The notes beneath the pieces were generated by a model. It did no database searches and was not told the DNA's origin. It saw nothing but the letters and a program-made list of their open reading frames with translations. A DNA stretch of 64,000 nt, taken from Pycnococcus provasolii. Its lineage: Eukaryota; Chlorophyta; Pseudoscourfieldiophyceae; Pseudoscourfieldiales. Position numbers and translations under genes: made by a program. This document shows positions 55,397 through 64,000 of this stretch, piece by piece. Each line of letters starts with the position of its first letter. Position 1 is the first letter of the stretch. Location: positions 1,054,001 through 1,118,000 of the forward strand of contig CP150547.1 in assembly GCA_049487715.1 (NCBI GenBank), written 5' to 3'.

Positions 55397-57595
55397 ATGA
55401 AACGTCTGCATCTACTCCTCGCGGCGCTCTTCGTACTTGTGACGGTGACGACGGCGCAAGATCCAACGACGACGACGGAAGCGCCGTCACCTCCGCCCCC
55501 GCCCCCGCCGTCGCCTCCGCCGACGACTAGTACGACGACAGCTGCTTCGCTGACGACATATCAGGCGACTGCCTCGGGGATGCTGGACATCAACTGGAAC
55601 AACGTGCCCGCGGAACCGCAGGAAACCAAGGTGAAAGTGACGGCGCCTGGGGCGTGCACCTGCGACGCGCAGGAGGGAGCATGCACAGCCAACTGCTGCT
55701 GCGATGCAGACTGCTCGGCGTCTGAGAAGTCGCTCTTCTCCTTCTGCCTGCCCGAGGGCATCAACACGCCGCAGCTCGAGTACTGTGTGGCCGACTCCGC
55801 TGTCGCCGAGGTGAATCTGCCGTCGAGCTCAAGCCTCGCGGCGGTGCGCAAGGTGGAGGCGAAAGACGAGTTCTTCGCAGCCACTCTCATGTGCATCCTG
55901 CAGGACAACAACCCGTTACTTGGGCGATTCTTCAAAGACCCAGGACCAGCATCGTCCACCACGCTCGCAACCGCGCTCGCGGAGACGAAGACGAGCTTTG
56001 CGAGAACGACGACGCTGGCGCAGAGCGACTCTAAATACAAGGTTGGAGCGGGGCTGCCAATTCTGCGAAAGTTGCCCAACGGCATGTACACGCGAGGCGA
56101 CTTCCTGAACATACCGAGTGCCGGCCTCGCAGGCACGAGCTGCGACGCGTCGACGCGCCTGGGATTTATGCAGTCCGAGCCGAGCTGGCGTGGCGCGATG
56201 CACGCGCAGGACCTGTCCACGATAGCGGACGGATGCTTCGTCGCCGCTTCACCTGGTGCCTGCACTTCCGGATCAGTTCTTGATGTCACTCTCTACACGA
56301 CTGACCTGCTGATCGCGAAGACGCCGCTTGCATCGCCGCTGATCGATGGCGCATCGTCGACGTCGGCAATCATGACACCAGGATCGGACTACACGAACAT
56401 CACACTTGGGTCTTTGATGCGTCGCAGCTCCTCTTCCACCGGCAAGCCAACGGCGGCTGGCGCGGCGTACTTCGACGACGCGTACACGTCCGAGCTAAGC
56501 GACGCCGTATCGCCTAGTATTGCTGGCGGCACGTGCCGTGACGTGCTGACTCAGTTTGAGTACATCGTCTACCACGATGGCAGTGGGACGGTGACGTCCG
56601 TGCAGGCGCATGCCGTCGTCTCAGATGTCCCGCTCGGATCCTCCGTGCGTGTGACGTTCGCGGCGCGCTTCTACACGTCAGCGCAGCAGCGGGAAAATGC
56701 TCGTCCTCAGAGTGGCTCGCCCGGCTACATCACCGGTCGCCCGGTTCTGGCTGGCGCGTCGGCTCGTGACGCGGCAACGGCGAAAACTGCCGTGAGCCAG
56801 TTCCCCGGCGGCTTTCCTCTGATGCGAGCGCTGCCGATGGGTGGTGGTCTCTGCGCATTCGGGAATAGCCTGAGCGCGGTTGCGTTTGGTGCTGACACGG
56901 CGGCGTCGTGCTCGGTGCCCATGTCGGAGAATGCCCTTCGCAGTTTCTGCCAGGGAAGCTCGGGCGGCATGTCGCTGCAGGGCTACTACCTGCAGCTGCT
57001 GGCGGGTAGCGGATCTGCATTTCCGAGCGGCAGCATGTCGCTGCCGTTTCAGGTTCTCTACGCCCTCACCACATCCACGAATGGCACGTACGTCGGCCGA
57101 TGGGGCAACAGCATGGCGACGAATGTGGCGGACTGGGTGAAGGTGGAGTCGAGCGGCCTGACGAGTACGAAGGCCATGAGCTGGGATGGGAGCGAGCTTT
57201 CGTGCTCAAATGTGGTCACTGGCGTTGATGTGGTGTTTTTGACTGCTCTCGTTGGCGACGCGGATACGCCGCAGTCGAAGATTTCGTACGTGACGCTTAA
57301 GCCCGTGTACGGCACATGGCGATGGCGTCGTGGCGGCGCGGGTGGTCTGCAGCAGCAGTCTTTCCAGCTAACACAAACGGTGCGTTTTGTGCCTCAGGTT
57401 CAGGGCGACGCGGGGTTCGTGCGTCCTGCAAGTCCTCCGCTGTCGAGCCCACTTCCTGGCGACTTTTTCTACCCGTTTTTGACATCCGCTGCTTCGTCGA
57501 AAACAAGCACGCCACCGCTTTTGTTCGTTGCGTTCATGAGCTTGCTGGCGGCGTCGTCGGCATCATCTTGCAGCATCTTGCACAATCGAAGGTAG
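55397..57595 (+). CDS. Tectonic-family protein (ciliary transition zone)
   Basis: A 732-residue secretory protein. MKRLHLLLAALFVLVTVTTA is a signal peptide. A Thr/Pro-rich linker follows. The tectonic Cys signature is at about residues 90-125: CTCDAQEGACTANCCCDADCS, then FSFCLP. LQDNNPLLGRFFKD and QFEYIVYHDG match further family segments, and a large beta-rich body with paired repeats follows. The C-terminus has a hydrophobic stretch (PLLFVAFMSLLAAS). Tectonics belong to the MKS transition-zone complex that gates membrane proteins into cilia. This supports a flagellated life stage. Family recognised from the Cys pattern; whether it is TCTN1, 2 or 3-like is not decided. Confidence 0.85.
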   Translation: MKRLHLLLAALFVLVTVTTAQDPTTTTEAPSPPPPPPPSPPPTTSTTTAASLTTYQATASGMLDINWNNVPAEPQETKVKVTAPGACTCDAQEGACTANCCCDADCSASEKSLFSFCLPEGINTPQLEYCVADSAVAEVNLPSSSSLAAVRKVEAKDEFFAATLMCILQDNNPLLGRFFKDPGPASSTTLATALAETKTSFARTTTLAQSDSKYKVGAGLPILRKLPNGMYTRGDFLNIPSAGLAGTSCDASTRLGFMQSEPSWRGAMHAQDLSTIADGCFVAASPGACTSGSVLDVTLYTTDLLIAKTPLASPLIDGASSTSAIMTPGSDYTNITLGSLMRRSSSSTGKPTAAGAAYFDDAYTSELSDAVSPSIAGGTCRDVLTQFEYIVYHDGSGTVTSVQAHAVVSDVPLGSSVRVTFAARFYTSAQQRENARPQSGSPGYITGRPVLAGASARDAATAKTAVSQFPGGFPLMRALPMGGGLCAFGNSLSAVAFGADTAASCSVPMSENALRSFCQGSSGGMSLQGYYLQLLAGSGSAFPSGSMSLPFQVLYALTTSTNGTYVGRWGNSMATNVADWVKVESSGLTSTKAMSWDGSELSCSNVVTGVDVVFLTALVGDADTPQSKISYVTLKPVYGTWRWRRGGAGGLQQQSFQLTQTVRFVPQVQGDAGFVRPASPPLSSPLPGDFFYPFLTSAASSKTSTPPLLFVAFMSLLAASSASSCSILHNRR

Positions 57596-58107
57596 TAGAT
57601 GGCAGAAGTCTGCTACTTTTGGGTTGGTGTATGTTTGGGTCATATCAATTAAAACAGAAAACAAGACAAAAACAAACATATAATTTACATACATACATCA
57701 TGATGTCTTCTGTGACTTTCCTGTCCTGTCACCTGTCTGTGAAGGAGGCAAAAGTGATGAGGCTCGCTCGCATGCCAGGCTTGCGAGCCTTTTGCAACTT
57801 CCCCTTGCATGCAAGGCCCTCGAGATAAAAAAAGCAAATCGGGCCCGAACACGAAGGTTAAATTTCCAACCCCCAAACTCAAAAAATACAACATCCCCCA
57901 ACAATCCCCCAAAGTAGTTCCCCAAATTTTCCCCAAAAATTTCCAACCCCCAAACGACCGTCGCCAAGTCCACGGGTTTGGTCTCGAAGAGGTATCCCCC
58001 GGTCGAGGTCGAGGTCGCGACCCCGCCGCCGTCTTTGGTGCTCCCCCCCCCGGCATTGAGCTCCTCGCCCTCGTCCATTCCTGGCGTCTTTCCGGAGAGA
58101 GAGAAAG
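57596..58107. other. intergenic region, AT-rich then C-rich
   Basis: About 510 bp between Tectonic and eL18, same strand. The part 57830-57960 has runs of CCCCAAA and AAATTTCC. Probable eL18 promoter and leader. No gene seen. Confidence 0.65.
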
Positions 58108-58668
58108 ATGGGCATCGACCTCAAGGCGGGAGGCCGCAACAAGCACACAACAAAAGATGCGCCGAACTCAAACAACGTGTACCTGCAGCTCCTGGTGAAG
58201 CTCTACAAGTTCCTCGTGCGCCGCGCGGAGAGCAACTTCAACAAGGTTGTGCTGCACCGCCTCTTCATGAGCCGCACAAACAAGCCGCCGCTCTCGCTGT
58301 CCAAGCTCATCGACCACATGAAGGGTCAGGACGGAAAGATCGCGGTGATTGTGGGTAAGGTAACCGATGACGTGCGAACGTTCGATGTGCCGAAGCTGCG
58401 CATCTGCGCCCTTGGCTTCTCGGAGACGGCGCGCGCGCGCATCGAAAAGGCGGGCGGAGAGATTCTGACCTTCGACCAGCTGGCGCTCATCGCGCCGAAG
58501 GGTGCGAACACAGTCTTGCTGAGGGGCACGAAGGATCGCGAGGCGCTCAAGCACTTCGGACGTGCTCCTGGTGTGCCGCACAGCAGCACCAAGCCGTACG
58601 TGCGCGCTAAGGGACGCAAGTTCGAGAAGGCGCGCGGTCGCCGTAAGAGCCGTGGATACAAGGCGTAA
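58108..58668 (+). CDS. RPL18: 60S ribosomal protein L18 (eL18)
   Basis: A 186-residue protein, close to the usual length. It begins [15 protein letters not shown] and matches the eL18 family throughout: [90 protein letters not shown]. The protein has the L15/L18e fold and sits on the 60S solvent side. Start at the first ATG (58108). TGTAA at 58718-58722. It is one of three ribosomal protein genes within 2.7 kb. Confidence 0.97.
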   Translation: MGIDLKAGGRNKHTTKDAPNSNNVYLQLLVKLYKFLVRRAESNFNKVVLHRLFMSRTNKPPLSLSKLIDHMKGQDGKIAVIVGKVTDDVRTFDVPKLRICALGFSETARARIEKAGGEILTFDQLALIAPKGANTVLLRGTKDREALKHFGRAPGVPHSSTKPYVRAKGRKFEKARGRRKSRGYKA

Positions 58669-58954
58669 GCGCCTTTTGTTTGCGACGGAGGGGTTGTGTG
58701 TGCTGTTCTTCTCCCTATGTAAAAGAAGAGGCATGTGCCGCCTTTCCTTTTTTTTCAACGTCGTTCTTCGGGTCGCGTGAGGTTGGACTGTGGTCGACAA
58801 TGAAAAAAATGTGAACTTCTCCGTGGTGTGGGTTGTTTGGACGAGTTTGGCGGACTGTTTGTAGTTTTTGGAGACAAAAGGGGCGCCATCTCTATCGCCG
58901 TAGTCTCTAAGAAGTATTATGTTTTTGAAGGTGAAGTCGGCTTCTATTTCTCTT

Positions 58955-59527
58955 TTACACCTCGAACTCAAAAACGACATCCTTGCCCGTCAGGCGCTTG
59001 TAGACGCCGGCGAACGTCTCAAGTTTGTATTCGGTCGTGTTCCTGTCCTTCGGGTCCAAGTACACCTTCAGCAGCTTGCTTCCGTCAAGCTTGTAGCGAA
59101 TGCGCTTTCCGACAATCTCCGTAGGGTAAACGAGGTCCTCCAAGATCGCCTCGTGCACCGCAGTGAGCGTGCGGCTGCGTGGGCGTGCGTTGGAGATTCC
59201 CGTGGTGGGCTTCTGCATGATGCGCCTCGCCGCGACGATAACAACATCCTTCCCGCTGAACTTCTTCTCAAGCTCGCGCACAAGACGCTGCTGGATCTTG
59301 TGGAAGGGCTTGAGCAGGCGGAACGGGACCTGCACGACGATCGCCTTGCGCGAGGCGCTGATGTCAACCTCCTTGGCGGACGTGATGTACAGCTCGCGCA
59401 GGTCGCCCTTGAGCTCCGTGTTTGTCGCCTCCAAGTCGAAGATCGCCTGCGCGACCGTCTGCTCGAAGTCGTCCGGCTCACCCGCAGCCTTGACAATCTT
59501 CTTGCGCGCCGTGAACTGAGACGCCAT
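58955..59527 (-). CDS. RPS7: 40S ribosomal protein S7 (eS7)
   Basis: A 190-residue protein with the eS7 hallmarks: [115 protein letters not shown]. Start ATG 59527 ([10 protein letters not shown]); the frame extends to 59677 but the extra part is low-complexity. The stop codon overlaps a TGTAA on its strand (58955-58959). Head-to-head with uS17 across 731 bp. Confidence 0.97.
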   Translation of the reverse strand: MASQFTARKKIVKAAGEPDDFEQTVAQAIFDLEATNTELKGDLRELYITSAKEVDISASRKAIVVQVPFRLLKPFHKIQQRLVRELEKKFSGKDVVIVAARRIMQKPTTGISNARPRSRTLTAVHEAILEDLVYPTEIVGKRIRYKLDGSKLLKVYLDPKDRNTTEYKLETFAGVYKRLTGKDVVFEFEV

Positions 59528-60258
59528 GGCTCGCTGTGTAAATGTGTGCGTGAGGAATGCAAAACTTTTCCCGCAGACCTGGGAGGTGGGGGACAGGGGA
59601 GGAGGAGAAGAGCCGCCGCCCCGGTGGTTCGGGTCGGGGGGATACCGGTTGCTCCCCAAGTCCACGGGCACGACCACCCGCCGCCGTGTAAGGTGTTCTG
59701 GGTGGTCTCTCCCCCCTCGGTTGCATTGCCCTCTCTGTACGCTATACTTTTCTTCTCCATTGTCTGTGTAGGTAAGTGCTCTCTGTATGTCTGTCGTGTC
59801 TTAGGCTTAGTGGTCTTGTGCTCATGGTTCGCAACGCGACGCTTTTGCGATGGATACTCAGGGTGTGGTGTTTTATACTCGCCATAGTCCCCGGTCGAGC
59901 GGGCTTGCTTGCGTGCGCGCGATCAGAGCGACGGGATCCCGGCGTGCGTGTGGGTGGCGGTGCGACGCGCGTCAGCTGGTGTTGACGACTGGTTCCTTTC
60001 GTATGTGAATCAGGGAAAGTCAAGTGCACCATGCTCTCGTTCGTTCCCGCTCGGCGGAGAAAGATGACCGTGTTTGTCGTCAAGCTTCGTGTGTGCCGCT
60101 TCCAGAGCCGAGTCGCTGGCGGCGTCGGCGTCGGTGGTAGTTGTGTGGGTGTGGTGATTATTAGAACGTGCAAGTGGAGCGCGCGGTGAAACTCTTGGAC
60201 GAACATACGTGCTCACACGAAACCCAATCCCCCGTTACAACCCCATGAACAGAACAAG
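59528..60258. other. shared divergent promoter of eS7 and uS17
   Basis: 731 bp between two divergent ribosomal-protein genes. A GTAAGT at about 59772 could be a 5'-leader intron donor for uS17. Several open frames exist but their peptides are Thr/Arg/Pro-rich noise. No coding gene called. Confidence 0.65.
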
Positions 60259-60741
60259 ATGGACCAAAACGAAAAGGCATACCAAAAGCAGACTGGCGTG
60301 AACGTCGGCTTCCGCAAGGATGTGAAGGCGAGCAGTGTTGCTCCGGGCAAGTTCGGCAAGCGATACTACAAGTCCATCGGACTGGGCTTCAAAACGCCGC
60401 GCTCGGCCATTGAGGGAACGTACGTCGACAAGAAGTGCCCGTTCACTGGAAACATCAGCATTCGCGGTCGTATCTTGAGTGGCGTGGTGAAGTCGACGAA
60501 GATGACGCGCACCATCACCATCCGCCGTGACTACTTTCAGTTCATCCGCAAGTACCAGCGTTACGAGAAGCGCCACAAGATGCTGTCGGCGCACGTGAGC
60601 CCGTGCTTCCGCGTTCGCGAGGGTGACAAGGTTGTGATTGGTCAGTGCCGTCCTCTGTCCAAGACGGTTCGCTTCAACGTGCTCAAGGTGATTCCCGCAG
60701 GAGGTGCGAGCGAGCAGGCGAAGGCGTTCGCCACCTTCTAA
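60259..60741 (+). CDS. RPS11: 40S ribosomal protein S11 (uS17)
   Basis: A 160-residue protein of the eukaryotic uS17 family. N-terminus [14 protein letters not shown], then [106 protein letters not shown]. All parts expected are present, with an OB-fold core. TGTAA at 60762-60766. A clear start ATG follows aacaag. Confidence 0.97.
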   Translation: MDQNEKAYQKQTGVNVGFRKDVKASSVAPGKFGKRYYKSIGLGFKTPRSAIEGTYVDKKCPFTGNISIRGRILSGVVKSTKMTRTITIRRDYFQFIRKYQRYEKRHKMLSAHVSPCFRVREGDKVVIGQCRPLSKTVRFNVLKVIPAGGASEQAKAFATF

Positions 60742-61174
60742 GTATTACTCATAGAAGATCGTGTAAAGACCGTCCTAATAGCGACATTAAAACTCTATCG
60801 TACAGTAGTCCACCAATTACATACAACGAGTTCGCTTGGGGTTTCATTGATTCATTCATGTGATGATGATGATGATGATTCGGGTTTGGAGTAAACCATT
60901 ATGGAGTTTGCCTTTGCTTTGGATGGAAGGGTTGGAATGGGCAGGGAGGGAGGGAGGGATGGGAGGGGAGGAGGGGAAATACAGGAGAACCAGAGTGGCA
61001 CAACAAGAACCCCGCCTCCCTCGGCTCTCCCTTCGCCTCCGTCCCCATTCTTCCTCTCCGAAGCCTGCTTTCTCTTTTTTAGTTTTTTTTCTCACCTCTT
61101 CTCGCCTGCTTTCCTCCTCATTCTGCCTCTGGCTCACTTGGTGGCTCTGGCTTGGTGCTCTCCGCATTCTCGTC
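60742..61174. other. intergenic region
   Basis: About 430 bp between uS17 and RRN3, same strand. Contains a (GAT)n run near 60862-60880, a GGGA-rich block and a CT-rich run near 61060-61120, probably the RRN3 promoter and leader. Confidence 0.65.
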
Positions 61175-62228
61175 ATGCTCTGCACCGGTGCAGTTAGTGG
61201 TGGTGCAGTTGTGCCTGGTCCTGGTGATGTGGCTGCGGGAGCCGTCCTTGCGCAGGGGTTACCTCCCGTCCTTACGGGGGGTTCTTCCGTCGTGTGGCCC
61301 TTCTCAGCCTCCGATGACGCGAATGCTGCCAAGCAAATGCCAAAAAGTGAAACACTATTCGGAAGTGCTGCCGATGAGAAGAAAACGAATGCGTTGATGA
61401 ATCACGTGAATGCGCCTTGTCATACGAGTGGTGGTGCACTCACAGCGGGGATGATGTCCGCCGCAACTTCTTCTCACTTTGGGATGGCGGCGGCGGCAAC
61501 AAACGGCCAACCGTCGTCGTCGTACACGTCGTTCGTCGCGGAGACGCTCGCACTCACCCAGCCGCAACCATCTGCACAGCAGCAGCTGCAGCAGCAACAA
61601 CCCTCAGCTTCGGAAGCAGCAGAAGACCCAATCACCAAGCAGCAGCAAGCGCTACTAACCATCACGGCTGAGATGCGAACGATGACGTCGACACTTGCGG
61701 AAGCAACGGGAAACATCACCGCCGACGAAGTGCGTGTCGCATCCACGGAAAACACTTCCACCAGCAAGAGAGACGAGCTTCAGAACACGCTTTACGGCAT
61801 CTGGGCGCTGCCGTGGACAGCACCGACAGACGAAGCGGAAGCTCTGAAGCACGCCACATTCCGAATGAACGAAATGCTTGATGCGCTCGGCTCGTGTGCC
61901 GGGGCTTTCGACACAACGAGGCCCGCACACCGCGCTTTCGTTGACAACTGGCTCGCCATCTCGCCGTGGAACGTTCCAGGCGTGACGCGAGAGGCGCTGC
62001 TCGGCTCTTGGTGCCACCTCGCGGCGGCACATGGAAGCCTTGCACCGCACATCGTCGAGGCACTTTGTGCGCACGCCACACCGCCGCCTGCGCTGTGGAC
62101 GAAAGCAAGAGCCGTGGCACAGGAGTTGCGAACAGCAGAGGCAGCAGCAGCAGCAACAACAAATGTGCAGAATGCACCCACCTCCATGGAAGAAGCTGCC
62201 GCTGCTGCTGCTGCCGCCGCCACCACCA

Positions 62229-62260
<32 letters not shown>

Positions 62261-64000
62261 GAAGACGAGGTACATCGACTCATTACCGCGGCTGCGGATG
62301 CGGTGGTGATGTGCCGAGCAGTCGACGTCAGCAAAAGCTGGGCAGGTGCCGTGGCTGAGTTGATTCGCACGGCACCCAGCCTCTACCGGGCAGTGGCTGA
62401 TGGCATGGCGGGGCAGGCACCTCACAGACGACAGCCTCTCGGCGAACTGTTTGCGTATGCGTTGCTCTACACATCGGCGAGTGAGAGGTCAAATATCCAT
62501 GTCAACGAATCAGATGGCAAGCTTCTCCGAGATGACGTTATGAGACGTCTCATTTCCAAATGCGTGGAGGTGGATGGCGAGCTGCGCTGGGAGGATCTTG
62601 CGGAGGAGAATGAAGAGCTCGACGTCGACGAGGAGGAGGAGAGAGCCGCACATGCGGCGATCGCCGCGGCTGTTGTGAACGAAGACGACGACGACGACGA
62701 CATCGGCGACGACGACGATGGCATGGTCTTCGGCGCGCCGCCGAGCTGGAATGAGCAGCATCTCGCGGGCGGTGCGTTTGGTGCCACCGCCGCGCCCTCC
62801 TTTCCCATGGTAGCTGGTTCGTCGCCACTCGTTGCTGGCTTTGGCGAGGGTGCCGCCGCGATGAAAGGGCGCGCGAGGCAGCCAGCTGCACGCGAAAAGC
62901 CGCCGTCTGCCGTCAGCGTTGCAAAGCTCGATCGAATGATGGCTCTGCTGCTTGAGCACGTCAGTGCGCGTTGCGAAGTGGCGATGTCAGCGGCGCTGCA
63001 AGCCACGAAATCGGACTCTCAGGATCTCGGCATGGCTGATCATGCGGTTCCCAAGTCGGACGCGCAGGATGCCTTGCAGGCTAATGCCAACATTTTCGCC
63101 GCGCAGCACTTCGTCGGGCAGGCGTACGAGTCACTCTTCCCTCTCTTTGAGTCGCAGCTGCTGCCAAACAACAAGTGCAAGTTTGTGCACTACGCACTCT
63201 TTCACCTGCTCAGCCTCGAGTCGCGCGTGTGTGGCACCATCCAGCGGCAGCAGCAGCCCGCGCAGCGTCCATGCCTCGATCACTTCGTAGGACGTCTTCA
63301 TCAAATTGCGCTCGATGTGCACATGCCATTCTCCTTGCGGCGCTGCGCTGTCAGCCATCTCGCGAGCTTCGGCGCGCGCGCCAAGGCTTGTGTGCAGGAC
63401 GCGGATGCCGTTGGACTTGCCGAGGCTTGGATGGCGCATATCGCGACGATTACAGGACCAGTGGAGCGACTGCACCGCATTCTTTTCCATGGTGCCATAT
63501 ACATCCTCTGCTTCCGTGCAACTCGCGCCTGTGCCACCTCCGAGGCTGGTGCCGCTGCCGTGTCGCGGGCCATAGCACTTGCAAACCAGGTGCTGGTCAG
63601 AGACAAGCAGGTGGGCACCACGTCGAGCAATGCCATCCTGCTTGGCTGCCCTCCTAGCATTGCCGAGGAGTTTCGAAGCCGCGTCGTCTCGGATATTGGC
63701 TTCGCTTCGGACTTTGCGACAACTGGCGCGTATGGGATTTTGTGCGACTTCATCGCACGATCCGCCGCACACCGTCCGGAGGGGAGCGGCAGCAGCGTGC
63801 ATGCCGACCCAGCGCACTCTGCAACGCCACCTCTTGCGAGCCGCGACGCGCTGATGGGCGAGCACAACAGCGGCATTTTCTTTCCGTACGATCCGTACCT
63901 GCTTCCGTACAGTCGTGCTCAACTCGAGCTGCGCGCGACGTATCTGACGTGGTCCAGCGCGACGCGCCCAAGGATCGTCACAATGGCCCGCCAGGCGACA
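61175..64000 (+). CDS. RRN3: RRN3 / TIF-IA, RNA polymerase I initiation factor (partial, runs off the right edge)
   Basis: 942 codons without a stop to the window end. RRN3 bridges RNA polymerase I to the core factor at rDNA promoters and so controls rRNA synthesis. The match is in the second half: AQHFVGQAYESLFPLFESQLL, KFVHYALFHLLSLESRVC, LRRCAVSHLASFGARAKAC, LHRILFHGAIYILCFRA, HNSGIFFPYDPYLLP, RATYLTW. These are the HEAT-like segments and the FPFDPY-type box of the family. The N-terminal 300 residues are Ala/Gln/Ser-rich, with poly-Thr, poly-Asn and acidic poly-Asp runs. Start is at ATG 61175, since the frame is uninterrupted from there. The N-terminus is longer than in other RRN3 proteins, so the true start could be one of the later Met residues. 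Protein is incomplete at the 3' end. Confidence 0.86.

Noticed and set aside
59742-60206. 154-codon minus-strand frame in the eS7-uS17 promoter
   Set aside because: The peptide is Thr/Pro/Arg-rich and lacks motifs; it lies in a promoter shared by two ribosomal genes.
1-64000. tRNA, rRNA or viral insertions
   Set aside because: I looked for cloverleaf-like or conserved rRNA sequence and for capsid or polymerase genes and saw none; a scan with tRNAscan and profile searches would be decisive.

Overview
This is a gene-dense eukaryotic nuclear window. It holds about 28 protein genes plus one partial gene at each edge, on both strands. I saw no rRNA, no tRNA, no CRISPR array and no bacterial-style operons. 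Almost every gene reads as one uninterrupted open frame; only one convincing spliceosomal intron was found (16146-16229). Several features point to a flagellated green picoalga (prasinophyte-like). There is a CGL160/AtpI-like plastid protein and a second plant-like plastid membrane protein. TGTAA, the poly(A) signal used by green algae, follows many stop codons. A Tectonic-family transition-zone protein and MORN, LRR and IQ proteins suggest a flagellum. A SECIS-binding protein suggests a selenocysteine user. The exact species cannot be named from the sequence alone; a Pycnococcus-like alga is one guess.

Layout. 1-7 kb: start of an unknown minus-strand gene, a tandem minisatellite, a (TTAGGG)7 array, an organelle-targeted AP endonuclease, a small GRW-repeat protein and an IQ-motif protein. 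7.5-16 kb: plastid membrane protein, nucleotidyltransferase (TUTase/poly(A) polymerase type), a 756-bp foldback element, a CGL160-like protein and a wax-synthase-like acyltransferase. 16-24.4 kb: a very large tandem-repeat cyclic-nucleotide-type channel, a membrane-anchored JmjC protein, a small F-box-like protein and a PEP-mutase/isocitrate-lyase-family enzyme. 24.4-34 kb: a small Cys-motif protein, an 1831-residue Rossmann/coiled-coil protein, a 242-bp foldback MITE, an unknown acidic protein and a secreted Notch-repeat protein. 34-46 kb: a double-array LRR protein, a MORN protein, a hydrolase-like secreted protein that appears to lack its nucleophile, an NHA-type Na+/H+ antiporter with a frame break, and a PTGES2-like protein. 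46-54.5 kb: SmD3, a SECISBP2-like protein, a GT29 sialyltransferase-like protein, Dim1/U5-15kD, FAM98 and a small ubiquitin-like protein. 55-64 kb: Tectonic, ribosomal proteins eL18, eS7 and uS17, and the first 942 codons of RRN3/TIF-IA, which runs off the right edge.

Functional themes are RNA and ribosome biogenesis (SmD3, Dim1, FAM98, TUTase, SECISBP2, eL18, eS7, uS17, RRN3), the flagellum (Tectonic; possibly the MORN, LRR and IQ proteins), the plastid, and membrane transport. The most unusual sequence-level signal is a set of short human-type telomere repeats (TTAGGG) roughly 80-220 bp upstream of several start codons. Two foldback elements carry the same repeat in their arms.
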